A stretch of 64,000 bases of DNA from Flavobacterium haoranii (GCA_003246205.1 QKBC01000013.1:62001-126000), one strand, 5' to 3'; shown: positions 44,621 through 54,367, counted from the stretch's first letter. Numbers and translations: made by a program. Notes: generated from the sequence alone by a model not told the origin.

Positions 44621-45259
44621 TTATAGCTTATTGTTTTTATGCAAATAAAAAAGTATAATAATAGGTATTGTCAACAAAATCACCATTTTAGTATTAGTCA
44701 CTAACATAGATGGTTCTTTCAATAAGGTTAACAAATATCCTGCAATTGCTCCTCCAAAGTGAGCTGTGTGCCCGATATTATCATTTTTAGCACGCATTCC
44801 GTAAATAGAATATAACAAATAACCAATTCCGAAAAGATACCCTGGAATAGGAATGACAAAAAATAAACCTAAAGTCATATTCGGGTATAGCAGTATAGAG
44901 CTGTAAATTATTCCGGTTACTGCTCCGGAAGCACCAACTGCCCGGTAATAATATTCGTCTTTATGTAAATATAAAGTCAGTAAATTTCCGGCAATTAAGC
45001 TTCCGAAATAAATGTACAGAAAATACATATTCCCTAAAGTTTGGGTAACAACCGGAGCGAAAAAATACAAGGTCAGCATATTAAATGCAAGATGCATAAT
45101 ATCAACATGCAAAAAGCCGCTGGTTAGTATCCTGATCTGTTCGCCTGCTTTAACGCTTCCCACGTGAAACTCATATTTTCTGAAGAATTCAGGATCATTA
45201 AACCCTTTAAAACTCACTAAAACATTGATTCCTATAATAACCAGTAAGAAAATATCCAT
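44621..45259 (-). CDS. Rhomboid family intramembrane serine protease
   Basis: A 212-residue membrane protein of six helices that cleaves transmembrane substrates inside the bilayer. The catalytic dyad is present: Ser111 in VGASGAVTGI and His167 in TAHFGGAIAGY. The His56-Asn60 pair of the oxyanion region lies in HVDIMHLAFNML. The protein is the minimal six-helix type without extra domains. Substrates are unknown. It diverges from the LpxL-like gene at 45346. Confidence 0.93.
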   Translation of the reverse strand: MDIFLLVIIGINVLVSFKGFNDPEFFRKYEFHVGSVKAGEQIRILTSGFLHVDIMHLAFNMLTLYFFAPVVTQTLGNMYFLYIYFGSLIAGNLLTLYLHKDEYYYRAVGASGAVTGIIYSSILLYPNMTLGLFFVIPIPGYLFGIGYLLYSIYGMRAKNDNIGHTAHFGGAIAGYLLTLLKEPSMLVTNTKMVILLTIPIIILFYLHKNNKL

Positions 45260-45320
45260 TGATTCTTTTTTCCGTAAAATTACTAATAGTTAATTTATTT
45301 TAAAACTACTTTAAAAAAAG

Positions 45321-45328
45321 TATTTTTG
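45321..45328 (+). promoter_or_regulatory. -7 promoter element for the LpxL-like gene
   Basis: TATTTTTG, a perfect match, 17 nt upstream of the ATG. Confidence 0.6.
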
Positions 45329-45345
45329 TAAAAAGTTTTAAATAC

Positions 45346-46224
45346 ATGCAGCGTATTGCCTATTATCTTGCTTATCCGTTATTATGGCTAGTTTCTATAC
45401 TTCCTTTTCCAATATTTTATTTCGTTTCTGATTGTATAAAAGTACTTGTTTATAACATTATAGGTTATCGTAAAAGAACAGTTAGATCTAATATAAAACT
45501 GGCTTTTCCGGATTTGAGCAAAAAAGAAAGATTAGCTATTGAAAAAAAGTCATACCGTCATTTATGTGATATGTTTATGGAAATGGTTAAAACCATGACC
45601 ATTTCTAAAAAAGAAATTCAAAAACGTTTTACCTTTACTAATCTGGATTTATTTAAAGAATATGAAGATAAAGGCAAAAGTATTATTCTTTTTTATGCAC
45701 ATTATGCCAGTTGGGAATGGTCTGTAACTTTGGGAACTTATATAAGGTTTAAAGGATACGGTATTTACAAAAGAATTAAGAATCCGTATTTTGATCATTT
45801 GATGAGAAGTATTCGTTCTCGTTTTGATGCCACTTTGGTAGATACCAAACATACCGTAAAAGAAGTAACAGAAAATCAAAACAAAGGAATTCAGGGCGTT
45901 TATGGGTTCATTAGTGACCAAACACCCGGAAGTGGCAGTAAAGCTAAATATTGGGATACTTTTTTAGGACAGGAAGTACCTATTCATATTGGAGGAGAAA
46001 TGTTGGCAAGACATCTGGATATGAATGTTCTTTATATGAAAGTGAAGAAGTTGAAACGCGGTTATTATGAAGCCACTTTTATTCCGATAACAGATAATAA
46101 TATCGAAACATTACCGGAATTTGAAGTAAGCCGACGCTTTATCAGAGAAGTGGAAAAACAAATTTACGAAGCTCCGGAATATTATTTCTGGACTCACAAA
46201 CGTTGGAAATTTAAAAAGGATTAA
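45346..46224 (+). CDS. LpxL/HtrB-like acyltransferase (lysophospholipid acyltransferase family)
   Basis: A 292-residue inner-membrane-associated protein. An N-terminal hydrophobic anchor covers about 1-35. The catalytic HX4E motif is YAHYASWEWS, followed by YGIYKRIKNPYFDHL and the FISDQTPGSGSKAKYW segment typical of lipid A late acyltransferases. It probably adds a secondary acyl chain to lipid A at the cytoplasmic face; a role in an aminolipid pathway is also possible. It is monocistronic, with a consensus promoter and terminator. Confidence 0.88.
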   Translation: MQRIAYYLAYPLLWLVSILPFPIFYFVSDCIKVLVYNIIGYRKRTVRSNIKLAFPDLSKKERLAIEKKSYRHLCDMFMEMVKTMTISKKEIQKRFTFTNLDLFKEYEDKGKSIILFYAHYASWEWSVTLGTYIRFKGYGIYKRIKNPYFDHLMRSIRSRFDATLVDTKHTVKEVTENQNKGIQGVYGFISDQTPGSGSKAKYWDTFLGQEVPIHIGGEMLARHLDMNVLYMKVKKLKRGYYEATFIPITDNNIETLPEFEVSRRFIREVEKQIYEAPEYYFWTHKRWKFKKD

Positions 46225-46227
46225 GCA

Positions 46228-46256
46228 AAAAAGGATGGTTTTGTACCATCCTTTTT
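46228..46256. terminator. Bidirectional terminator
   Basis: A 12-bp stem (46228-46239 with 46245-46256, core AAGGATGGT) with a 5-nt loop between the converging LpxL-like and aminotransferase genes. Confidence 0.82.
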
Positions 46257-46260
46257 ACTT

Positions 46261-47745
46261 TTATAGAGTGAACCAATTTTCTATTGTTTCGTGAATATTG
46301 TCTTGGGCTTCTTTATGAGTAAATTCATTAGTTTTACAGTTGTAGGAGTAATCTTTAGCCCATTCTTTGTGATGTTCGGCCAATGCAATAATGCAATCAC
46401 AAACATATTCAATCTCGGCATTAGTAGTTGTAGGGTGAATCGACATGCGAATCCAACCTGGTTTGTGTTCTAGATCTCCGGCTGAAATCTGGCATACAAT
46501 ATCATGGGAAGTCTCTTGGTCAACATGCAATAAATAATGGCCGTATGTTCCAGCACAACTGCAGCCACCACGAGTTTGGATACCAAATCGGTCGTTTAAT
46601 AATTTTACCCCTAGATTGTAATGCAGATCGTCAATGTAGAACGATATTACACCTAATCTATCCTGATGTTGGGGTGCTAAGATATTAATGTTCGGAATAT
46701 TTTGTAAACGGCTGAAAATATAGGCTACCAGTTCATGCTCGCGTTCTAAGATTTTATCCACTCCCATTTTATCTTTTAACTCAATAGCCAAAGCCGTTTT
46801 AATAACCTGTAAAAAACCAGGAGTCCCGCCATCTTCTCTATCTTCAATACTGTCAATATACTGGTGTTCTCCCCATGGATTGGTCCATTTTACTGTTCCT
46901 CCGCCCGGGCAATCCGGGACGTTATTCTTGTATAGATTTTTATTAAAAACCATGACACCGCAAGTTCCGGGACCTCCTAAAAATTTATGCGGCGAAAAGA
47001 AAATAGCATCCAGATACGATTCTTGATCTTCAGGGTGCATGTTGATTTCCACATAAGGCCCCGAACAGGCAAAGTCAACAAAACAAACGCCATTGTATTG
47101 GTGCATTAATTTTGCTACCTCATAATAAGGTGTTTTAATCCCTGTAACATTAGAACATGAAGTAATTGACGCAATTTTAAAACTTCTGTCTTTATATTTT
47201 TCTAGTAACTGTTTAAAATTTTCCAAGCAAAATAAGCCTTCCTCATTTGCCGGTACAACCACAACATCAGCAATAGTTTCTATCCATGATGTTTGATTGG
47301 AATGGTGTTCCATGTGTGAAATAAACACGATAGGTTTCACTGCCTGAGGAATATGTGCAAACTCCCTTAAGTTTTCAGGAACACGTAGCCCCAGAATTCG
47401 TTGTAACTTATTTACGACACCGGTCATTCCGGTTCCGTGTGTTATTAAAACATCATCTTCATTTGCATGAACATGCTCTTTGATAATATGGCGTGCTTTG
47501 TGGTAGGCTAAGGTCATAGCCGTTCCGGTAATAGAAGTCTCGGTATGAGTATTGGCAACAAATGGACCGAAATCGTGTAGCATTTTTTCTTCAATAGGTC
47601 TGTACAAACGTCCGCTGGCTGTCCAATCGGTATAAATGATTTTCTTTTGACCGAAAGGAGAGGAAAATGTTTGATCTGCTCCGACAATTTCTTTTCGAAA
47701 AGTTTCAAAATACGTTTCCAGTTGCGATTGTGTTGTTGTTGCCAT
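46261..47745 (-). CDS. Class V aminotransferase-fold PLP enzyme (cysteine-desulfurase-like)
   Basis: About 494 residues from the ATG at 47745; the frame reaches 47775, but the promoter box at 47765-47772 excludes that start. The PLP Lys is Lys254 in FFSPHKFLGGPGTCGVM. Other family segments are YTDWTASGRLYRPIEE, THTETSITGTAM and TRGGCSCAGTYGHYLLH, where a conserved Cys pair sits at the usual active-site loop of desulfurases. It is longer than IscS/SufS (about 400). The substrate is unknown; cysteine-desulfurase-like or isopenicillin-epimerase-like activity is possible. Confidence 0.82.
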   Translation of the reverse strand: MATTTQSQLETYFETFRKEIVGADQTFSSPFGQKKIIYTDWTASGRLYRPIEEKMLHDFGPFVANTHTETSITGTAMTLAYHKARHIIKEHVHANEDDVLITHGTGMTGVVNKLQRILGLRVPENLREFAHIPQAVKPIVFISHMEHHSNQTSWIETIADVVVVPANEEGLFCLENFKQLLEKYKDRSFKIASITSCSNVTGIKTPYYEVAKLMHQYNGVCFVDFACSGPYVEINMHPEDQESYLDAIFFSPHKFLGGPGTCGVMVFNKNLYKNNVPDCPGGGTVKWTNPWGEHQYIDSIEDREDGGTPGFLQVIKTALAIELKDKMGVDKILEREHELVAYIFSRLQNIPNINILAPQHQDRLGVISFYIDDLHYNLGVKLLNDRFGIQTRGGCSCAGTYGHYLLHVDQETSHDIVCQISAGDLEHKPGWIRMSIHPTTTNAEIEYVCDCIIALAEHHKEWAKDYSYNCKTNEFTHKEAQDNIHETIENWFTL

Positions 47746-47764
47746 TCCTAAAAAAATTTGTCTC

Positions 47765-47772
47765 CAAAGATA
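47765..47772 (-). promoter_or_regulatory. -7 promoter element for the class V aminotransferase gene
   Basis: The minus strand reads TATCTTTG, a perfect match, 19 nt upstream of the ATG at 47745. Confidence 0.6.
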
Positions 47773-47814
47773 CATTTTTTTGAAGATTTTAAAGTGATCC
47801 TAGTGCCAATTTTG

Positions 47815-47822
47815 TAACTTTG
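47815..47822 (+). promoter_or_regulatory. -7 promoter element for selO
   Basis: TAACTTTG, a perfect match, only 10 nt before the ATG. The transcript would have a leader of just a few bases. Confidence 0.5.
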
Positions 47823-47832
47823 ACAAAAAGCT

Positions 47833-49398
47833 ATGCAACTTTCCGTAAATACTATTTTCACAGAAAAGCTTCCTGCCGATCCTGATACAACTAATGAAAT
47901 CCGACAGGTTTATGAAGCCATGTTTTCTTATGTGACTCCGAAAGTTCCTTTAAGCCCTAAACTAGTTCATGCTTCAACTGAAGTGGCCGATTTGATCGGG
48001 TTATCTGGAGAATCTGTAGGTTCTGATGATTTTATTGCTGTTTTCTCTGGGAAAAAAGTTGTAGAAGGAACTAAACCTTTTGCTATGTGTTATGGTGGAC
48101 ACCAATTCGGAAACTGGGCAGGACAATTGGGTGACGGTAGAGCTATTAATTTATTTGAAATAGAGAATCAAGGACAAAACTTGATGGTTCAACTCAAAGG
48201 TGCCGGAAAAACTCCCTATTCCCGCAGAGGAGATGGCTTAGCAGTGTTACGGTCTTCTATTCGTGAACATTTGTGTAGCGAGGCTATGTATCATTTAGGA
48301 GTTCCTACTACACGGTCGCTCAGCGTCATGGAAACCGGTGAAAAGGTATTGCGAGATATTTTATATAATGGTAATGCAGCTTACGAAAAGGGAGCCGTTG
48401 TTTGCCGTATAGCACCTAGTTTCATCCGTTTTGGAAATTTTGAAATTTTCGCAGCGCGACAAGATCTAAAAAATCTTAAACTATTAGCTGATTTTTGTAT
48501 TGAAACCTATTTTCCGTCAATTATAGTAACCGGAAAGGAAAAATATATTGCTTTTTTTCAGGAAATAGCAACAAGTACTAAAGAGTTACTCATTCACTGG
48601 CAACGTGTGGGTTTTGTTCATGGTGTTATGAATACCGATAATATGTCAATTCACGGCATTACAATAGATTACGGTCCGTATGGTTGGCTGGAAGGTTACG
48701 ATCCGCATTGGACGCCCAATACTACAGATGCAGAAGGCAAACGTTACCGTTTCGGAAATCAGCCGCATATTGCTCTTTGGAACTTACTGCAGTTAGCTAA
48801 TGCTTTATATCCGTTAATTGAAGATGTAAAAGCTTTGGAACAGATTTTAGAGAACTTTAATAGTGAGTTTCAATCTGATTTTAATGATATGATGCTGGAT
48901 AAATTAGGACTTACTGAACGTAATGCAGAAAATGAAAATCTTATTCATCAATTATTAATTACGTTGCAGGAGACGGAAACAGACATGACTATTTTTTATC
49001 GTTTGTTAGCGAATATCTCTAAAGAAGACACTGAAACTGAAGCCTTGTCAAAAATAAAGTTTGCCTTTTACCAAGAAACAGAAATAAAAAATGCTGTACA
49101 AGAAACATGGCATTTTTGGCTTTCCTTATATCTCAATAACTTAAAGAAAGAAACCACAAATGATTCTGAACGTAAGCAGAAGATGAATAAGATAAATCCT
49201 AAATATGTGTTACGCAATTATATGGCACAACTGGCTATTGAGGCAGCTGAAAAAGAGGATTATTCATTAGTCAGTGAATTAGCGGAACTTTTAAAACATC
49301 CGTATGACGAACAACCGGAATATGAAAAGTGGTTTGCTAAAAGACCTGATTGGGCACGAACAAAAATTGGTTGTTCTATGTTAAGTTGCAGCTCATAA
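47833..49398 (+). CDS. selO: Protein adenylyltransferase SelO (YdiU family)
   Basis: A 521-residue pseudokinase-fold enzyme that transfers AMP to proteins and is linked to redox stress. Motifs include MCYGGHQFGNWAGQLGDGRA, QLKGAGKTPYSRRGDGLAVL, the metal-site HGVMNTDNMSIHGITIDYGP and GWLEGYDPHWTPN. The C-terminus is SCSS; its Cys at position 519 matches the selenocysteine place near the end of animal SELENOO, so this is the Cys form. Length is within the family range. It is probably transcribed from the TAACTTTG box at 47815. Confidence 0.95.
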   Translation: MQLSVNTIFTEKLPADPDTTNEIRQVYEAMFSYVTPKVPLSPKLVHASTEVADLIGLSGESVGSDDFIAVFSGKKVVEGTKPFAMCYGGHQFGNWAGQLGDGRAINLFEIENQGQNLMVQLKGAGKTPYSRRGDGLAVLRSSIREHLCSEAMYHLGVPTTRSLSVMETGEKVLRDILYNGNAAYEKGAVVCRIAPSFIRFGNFEIFAARQDLKNLKLLADFCIETYFPSIIVTGKEKYIAFFQEIATSTKELLIHWQRVGFVHGVMNTDNMSIHGITIDYGPYGWLEGYDPHWTPNTTDAEGKRYRFGNQPHIALWNLLQLANALYPLIEDVKALEQILENFNSEFQSDFNDMMLDKLGLTERNAENENLIHQLLITLQETETDMTIFYRLLANISKEDTETEALSKIKFAFYQETEIKNAVQETWHFWLSLYLNNLKKETTNDSERKQKMNKINPKYVLRNYMAQLAIEAAEKEDYSLVSELAELLKHPYDEQPEYEKWFAKRPDWARTKIGCSMLSCSS

Positions 49399-49445
49399 TT
49401 CAAAAAAATAATTGTAGCTTTAAACGATCTAATTGCAGATAAAGT

Positions 49446-50282
49446 ATGAAGCAAATCACATTTTCAACAACGATTAATGCTCCGGCGGAAAAAGTTTGGT
49501 TTTGTTTATGGAACAGAGCTAATTACGAGAATTGGACTAGTGTTTTTTCAGAAGGCTCTTATGCGCTTTCTGATTGGAACAAAGGAAGTAAGATCTATTT
49601 CTTGATGCCAAAAGGAGACGGAATGTTTTCTATTATAACAGAGATGATTCCCAATCAGCAAATGAGTTTTCATCATAAAGGTGAAATTAAAAACTTTGAA
49701 GAGCAGGAAGTTAAAAATGAGTGGACCGACTCTGATGAAAGTTATTTCCTTAATGAAGAAAATGGGGTTACTACATTAAAAGCTATCGCAACTATTGATG
49801 AAAAATGGGAATCTTTTTTTGATTCTACTTTTCCGAAAGCTTTAGAAAAGATAAAATCAGATGCAGAGAACGGAACTGTAAAAAATATTACGGTACAAAC
49901 TTTAATTGATAAACCATTGGAAGAAGTTTGGAATAAGTATACGCAACCGGAACATATTGTCAATTGGAATTTTGCTTCTGATGATTGGCATTGTCCTGCT
50001 GCTACAAACGATTTAAAAACCGGCGGACAATTTTCATATACAATGAGCTCTAAAGACGGAAGTATGAGCTTTGACCTGAAAGGAAACTATACAAAAGTTG
50101 TTCCTTATAAGATCATTGCATTCTGTTTAGAAGACGGTAGAAAAGTATGGACCGAGTTTGTGTCCTTTAACGGTCAAACATTGGTTTCCGGGAGTTTTGA
50201 ACCGGAGAGTACTCATTCTGTTTTTATGCAACGCGATGGCTGGCAGAGTATTTTAAATAACTTTAAAAAATATTGTTCATAA
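49446..50282 (+). CDS. Tandem SRPBCC (AHSA1-like) domain protein
   Basis: A 278-residue soluble protein made of two START/AHSA1-like domains in tandem, about 1-140 and 145-278. Each opens with a matching strand-helix pattern: FSTTINAPAEKVWFCLWNRA in the first and VQTLIDKPLEEVWNKYTQPE in the second. The second ends with the AHSA1-type HSVFMQRDGWQSILNNFKKY. These folds bind hydrophobic ligands or Hsp90-type partners; the ligand is unknown. A VOC-family gene follows 23 nt downstream on the same strand. Confidence 0.85.
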   Translation: MKQITFSTTINAPAEKVWFCLWNRANYENWTSVFSEGSYALSDWNKGSKIYFLMPKGDGMFSIITEMIPNQQMSFHHKGEIKNFEEQEVKNEWTDSDESYFLNEENGVTTLKAIATIDEKWESFFDSTFPKALEKIKSDAENGTVKNITVQTLIDKPLEEVWNKYTQPEHIVNWNFASDDWHCPAATNDLKTGGQFSYTMSSKDGSMSFDLKGNYTKVVPYKIIAFCLEDGRKVWTEFVSFNGQTLVSGSFEPESTHSVFMQRDGWQSILNNFKKYCS

Positions 50283-50305
50283 ATAAAAACTAAACTAATA
50301 AAACT

Positions 50306-50740
50306 ATGGCAACAGTAAATGTGTATTTGACCTTTAATGGTAATACAGAAGAAGCGTTTAATTTCTACAAATCAGTATTCGGAGGTGAATTTGATTATAT
50401 CGGTAAATTCAAAGACATGCCTCCAAGTGAAGATTATCCTTCACCAAGTCCTGAAGAAGCTGAAAGGATCATGCACGTAAGCTTACCTATTAGCAAAGAA
50501 ACTATTTTAATGGGAAGCGATAGTACATCTTTTAGCGGCGACGTTACTTTTGGAAACAATTTTTCAGTTTCCATTAATGCTGAAAATCGTGAAGAAGCGG
50601 ATCGATTATTTCAGGGATTATCAAATGGCGGAAAAGTTATTATGCCTATGGCAAATACTTTCTGGGGAGCTTATTTTGGTATGTTTACTGATAAATTCGG
50701 TGTAAACTGGATGGTTAATTTTGATGAGTTTCCAAAATAA
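50306..50740 (+). CDS. VOC family protein (PhnB/glyoxalase-like)
   Basis: A 144-residue protein of the vicinal oxygen chelate fold, PhnB subtype: YLTFNGNTEEAFNFYKSVFG at the start, PISKETILMGSDSTSFS in the middle, and the end FWGAYFGMFTDKFGVNWMVN. It probably binds a small molecule or metal; PhnB-type members have no settled reaction. SRPBCC and VOC genes commonly occur together in Bacteroidetes, as here. Confidence 0.9.
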   Translation: MATVNVYLTFNGNTEEAFNFYKSVFGGEFDYIGKFKDMPPSEDYPSPSPEEAERIMHVSLPISKETILMGSDSTSFSGDVTFGNNFSVSINAENREEADRLFQGLSNGGKVIMPMANTFWGAYFGMFTDKFGVNWMVNFDEFPK

Positions 50741-50799
50741 AGAAGTCCTTTTTGGCACAACTCTTGTATTTAATTATTAGAAATTTAAAAATATAAATT

Positions 50800-51183
50800 A
50801 TGAAATCTATAAAATCGAAAGCATTCTTAGTTATATTGACATTAATTTTTACTGTATTCTTCACACAGGATATCTTTTCTCAAGGTCCGCCACCATGGGC
50901 TCCGGCTCACGGTTATAGAGCTAAAACCAGACATATTTATTTTCCTGAACAAAATATGTATTATGACTTGCAAAAAGGTGTTTATATCTATTATGATAAT
51001 GGGAACTGGCAAGTTAATGTAAATTTACCTACTGTTTTTGGTTCTGTTAATCTAGGAACAACTAAACAGGTTCAATTAGATTATTACGGAAATGATCCGC
51101 AACAATACAATGCTGCTCATGTTTCTAAATATAAAACCGGGAAAAAGGCTAAAAATAAATCGAAAGAGAAAAAGAAAAAATAA
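50800..51183 (+). CDS. Small exported basic-tailed protein, unknown function
   Basis: A 127-residue protein with a signal peptide (about 1-28, ending near DIFSQG). A Pro/aromatic-rich N-terminal mature region (PPPWAPAHGYRAKTRHIYF) and a YYDLQKGVYIYYDNGNWQ segment follow. The last 20 residues are almost all Lys with a few Ser and Glu. The pattern recurs in small flavobacterial periplasmic proteins, but no function is known to me. It ends at the terminator at 51187-51211. Confidence 0.7.
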   Translation: MKSIKSKAFLVILTLIFTVFFTQDIFSQGPPPWAPAHGYRAKTRHIYFPEQNMYYDLQKGVYIYYDNGNWQVNVNLPTVFGSVNLGTTKQVQLDYYGNDPQQYNAAHVSKYKTGKKAKNKSKEKKKK

Positions 51184-51186
51184 GCG

Positions 51187-51211
51187 AAAAGGTGGGTATT
51201 ATCCACCTTTT
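51187..51211 (+). terminator. Terminator after small exported protein
   Basis: A 9-bp stem (51187-51195 with 51203-51211, arm AAAAGGTGG) with a 7-nt loop, 3 nt after the stop. Confidence 0.7.
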
Positions 51212-51256
51212 CTGTTTACCAAATTTAAAATATAAAGCGCTACAAAGTAGCAAACA

Positions 51257-52876
51257 TTACTTTCTTATTAATTTTTGAGTTCCTATTTTACCTGATACAG
51301 TTTCTACTTTAACTACATAAATACCTGAAGCTAAATTTGACACATCAACTATTGCTACATTTGAAGTTACTACAATTTTACCCATAACATCTACGACTGA
51401 AATTGTTTTTACCGTATCATTTGGAACTTCTACTGTAAACATTGAATTGGTTGGATTTGGATACAAACTGATTTCTTTTAATTCGAAGTTAGCATTTGAT
51501 AAGGCAGCTGGTGCTTGATACTTTAAACCTATAATTTCTTGTTGAGTTAAAGCTCTATTAAAGAAATAAAGTTCGTCCATAGTTATTGCTGAAGTTTTAG
51601 AAGACATCGGCATTCCATTTGCAGGGTTATCAAAACCTGTTCCTAAATAAATTTGATCCGAAATTTTATACAAAACATCACCCGCTCCTAAATAAAGTAT
51701 TCCTGCATAATCACCATTAATATAATACGTTAATCTTCTTGTTCCTCCTACATTTTTAAACACTAATGCATGATGATTCCAACCATCTTGTTGAGCATAA
51801 AAAGCATAATCTTCAAAATCTGAAACTCCACTAGTACTGCTGTAAAATAACCCGAAATTGTCTTTTGGTGTAGATCCATAAAAACGCTGTCTTACATACA
51901 TTGAATTGAACAATTCGATACTTGTTTCATAAGAATTAGTTAAGGTAGCATCTCTTCTTTGCCAAAATGCAACCGTAAAATCATCATCATTAATTACTTG
52001 GTCTAACGTTTGGTTTACAAATCCACCTGTTAATGTAAGTGCAAGCCCTCTATAACCACCATTATAATCACCACCAATTGACACTCCTGGAATATTTGTA
52101 AAACTATGTGCATTATCGTGAGAACTTAATGAAGAATCAAAAGGAAAATAAGCCACTAAATCAGTTGTATTTAAAGGACTTTCCTGAATATAATTATTTA
52201 ATACTTGCGTTTCAGTTAAAGCTACATTATATATTTTTAAGTCATCAAATAAATAAGTATCATATTGATTCATCCCTGCACAATGCTTTCCTAGATAAAA
52301 AAGATTTGAAAGTGTAGTCCAACCAGAAGTAACGGCATCAATTACTAATTTACCATTTCTATACGTTTTAACAGTAGTTCCATCAAATGTCATTACATAA
52401 TGATACCACCCGTCTAGTGGATCTGTAGACAATTTAATATAATTTCTTTCATTGGTCGCTGATGAATAATCATAACCGTATGAATAAGAAGTCATATAAT
52501 TATTTCTTTGCTGTAAACCAAACCCTCTTCCTGCATTCTCAGTTCCATAAAAAAATAAACCAAAAGTATGATTAGTAGAGATGATGTGATTGTATTTTAC
52601 CCATACAGAAACTGTTCTAGGCGAAGTTCCTACTGGTAAGGCTGGTAAGGCAGCTCTATAATTATGCGTATTGCCTATTTTTGCAAGCGCACCATTTGCT
52701 GTACCATGCCTATCTGTAAGATAAGTTGCTCCTATTGTTGAGTTAAGTGAATAAAATTCGGCACCAGTAATGTTTGTTACTTCATTTAAAGTACCATTGA
52801 ATGTATACTGATAAATAGGTGTTTGTGCAACTAAATTTAAGCTAGTTAACACTAAAAAAAGTAAAATTTTCTTCAT
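51257..52876 (-). CDS. Secreted double LamG-domain protein with T9SS sorting domain
   Basis: A 539-residue exported protein. After the signal peptide (1-17) come two concanavalin/LamG-3-like domains, about 20-230 and 235-455. The repeated feature is a jelly-roll segment with a G-W-Y/H-H-Y/A core, as in DPLDGWYHYVMTFDGTTVKT and DGWNHHALVFKNVGGTRRLT. A C-terminal T9SS domain (about 465-539) contains SLYPNPTNSMFTVEV and ends VETVSGKIGTQKLIRK. LamG domains usually bind carbohydrate or protein, so a surface adhesin or glycan-binding role is likely. The partner is unknown. Confidence 0.87.
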   Translation of the reverse strand: MKKILLFLVLTSLNLVAQTPIYQYTFNGTLNEVTNITGAEFYSLNSTIGATYLTDRHGTANGALAKIGNTHNYRAALPALPVGTSPRTVSVWVKYNHIISTNHTFGLFFYGTENAGRGFGLQQRNNYMTSYSYGYDYSSATNERNYIKLSTDPLDGWYHYVMTFDGTTVKTYRNGKLVIDAVTSGWTTLSNLFYLGKHCAGMNQYDTYLFDDLKIYNVALTETQVLNNYIQESPLNTTDLVAYFPFDSSLSSHDNAHSFTNIPGVSIGGDYNGGYRGLALTLTGGFVNQTLDQVINDDDFTVAFWQRRDATLTNSYETSIELFNSMYVRQRFYGSTPKDNFGLFYSSTSGVSDFEDYAFYAQQDGWNHHALVFKNVGGTRRLTYYINGDYAGILYLGAGDVLYKISDQIYLGTGFDNPANGMPMSSKTSAITMDELYFFNRALTQQEIIGLKYQAPAALSNANFELKEISLYPNPTNSMFTVEVPNDTVKTISVVDVMGKIVVTSNVAIVDVSNLASGIYVVKVETVSGKIGTQKLIRK

Positions 52877-52975
52877 AATAAATGGATTTATTTTTAAGCA
52901 AAAGTCTTGTTTTATGCGATGAAATTCTTTTGAAATATGGTGAAACCCTTGTTTGAGTTTGTGAAAACAAAAACA

Positions 52976-53000
52976 GAAGTCATTTGACTTCCATTTTTGT
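52976..53000 (-). terminator. Hairpin near the 3' end of the minus-strand secreted gene
   Basis: GAAGTC at 52976-52981 and GACTTC at 52986-52991 pair around ATTT; A/T runs follow. It lies 27 nt after the stop at 53018. Moderate stem only. Confidence 0.5.
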
Positions 53001-53017
53001 CAAAACTCAGCTTAGAA

Positions 53018-54229
53018 TTACTTTACCGCCATTTTTTTAAACTCTGCAAATTCTGTATCGGTTAAATCTTGGTCAGCAAAAGAATAACCGTTATAATAAG
53101 GCTTATCGTAACCTGATCCGTTATATTTTCTTCTTAAATTAGCTCCTATTAAATAATACTTTCCTCTTACATCCTTTTTCATAGCTTCTGGAGAACGCTC
53201 TACAACAAACCAATACGTAGCTGATTGATATAATGGAACACCTGTAATAGCATGAACTGTTGTAAACCAACCTGCATTTGGCGCATACCCATACTTAATT
53301 GTTTTTCCAGCTGATAAATCATTTGTCATACCAGATTTAGCAGTATTGTACCATTCTTTAGTCGTGTAAAATTCGCCAGAAGTTGTTCCTTTTGGTTTCG
53401 CTTGATTTCCAGCTCTTGCTGCTGCAGCCATTGAAAAATATTCTTTTGGAATGTATTTTTTCTCAATAGTTTCTATCAACTTTTTACCTGTTAAACCTTC
53501 TAGTTGTTTTATATCTTTAACTAAAATCAACAACGTTTTTTTAGGCTCTTTTAAAAATCCGTTTACTTCGTTTGCCATGTCATATGACAATCGACTATCA
53601 GGAAAAGGTTCTTGTGTATTTAAGTCATAATTATTTTTAATCCAACCTTTATCATCACGCATATTTCTTGGATAATTTAACACAAACATATCTTGTTCTG
53701 GACTTAAAATTTTACCCGGTGTGATTTGATACAATAAACCGTGAGCGCTTAACAAATTACTTTCGTAAGGATATAAATCGTAACGCATATAGGATTTATC
53801 AGCACTTTCCTTTGTCCAAATAGAAGTTACCACATTCATTCCCGGAAAAGTCCTTGATTCACTTTTATACGTGTAATCGTTCCAACGAACAAATACTTTT
53901 TCAACCGTATTAAAAACTGGCGAATACATATAATAATATCCTGAAATTTTTTTGGCATCTTTTACTTCTTCATTCTTAGTCCAGTCTGCATTTTTTACCG
54001 TTAAAGTTCCGTCGTAATTGAACTCTTCTAAAGCTTCTTGAACCTGAACCGTTAATGGACTTTTACTTTTTTTTGATTTAGAATCGGATTTAGATTCTTT
54101 AGAATCAGAAGAATTCTCTGTCTTCTCTTTCTTTTTTGCTAGTTTATTTTTCAACAAATCTCCCAATTGAGCTTGAGATTGTAAGCCACTTGCTAGTAAA
54201 GCAACTGCTAAAAACACTTTTAACTTCAT
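53018..54229 (-). CDS. Secreted hypothetical protein
   Basis: A 403-residue protein with a signal peptide (about 1-20, ending SQAQ). A strongly charged Lys/Ser/Asp-rich stretch covers about 27-58 (KKKEKTENSSDSKESKSDSK), then a globular part begins at LTVQVQEALEEFNYDG. I recognise no family. The conserved-looking segments SGYYYMYSPVFNTVEKVFVR and the Trp/Tyr-rich end suggest a beta-rich fold. It diverges from the histidine-kinase gene at 54382, which may control it. Confidence 0.65.
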   Translation of the reverse strand: MKLKVFLAVALLASGLQSQAQLGDLLKNKLAKKKEKTENSSDSKESKSDSKSKKSKSPLTVQVQEALEEFNYDGTLTVKNADWTKNEEVKDAKKISGYYYMYSPVFNTVEKVFVRWNDYTYKSESRTFPGMNVVTSIWTKESADKSYMRYDLYPYESNLLSAHGLLYQITPGKILSPEQDMFVLNYPRNMRDDKGWIKNNYDLNTQEPFPDSRLSYDMANEVNGFLKEPKKTLLILVKDIKQLEGLTGKKLIETIEKKYIPKEYFSMAAAARAGNQAKPKGTTSGEFYTTKEWYNTAKSGMTNDLSAGKTIKYGYAPNAGWFTTVHAITGVPLYQSATYWFVVERSPEAMKKDVRGKYYLIGANLRRKYNGSGYDKPYYNGYSFADQDLTDTEFAEFKKMAVK

Positions 54230-54359
54230 CTTAATTTATTTTTATAATTATCACTTAACGAGACAAAAGTGATGGTTTTCATACAAAAGAAGAGATGCAA
54301 ATTATGTGAAAACCGTATTTCAGTTTGTGAAATACTATTTTAAAACTAACTTTATCAAG

Positions 54360-54367
54360 TACATTTG
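54360..54367 (+). promoter_or_regulatory. -7 promoter element for the histidine-kinase gene
   Basis: TACATTTG, a perfect match, 14 nt upstream of the GTG at 54382; this makes a longer N-terminus unlikely. Confidence 0.55.

Noticed and set aside
52108..52317. 69-residue plus-strand frame inside the LamG gene
   Set aside because: It is antisense to a clear LamG domain and has no ribosome binding site.
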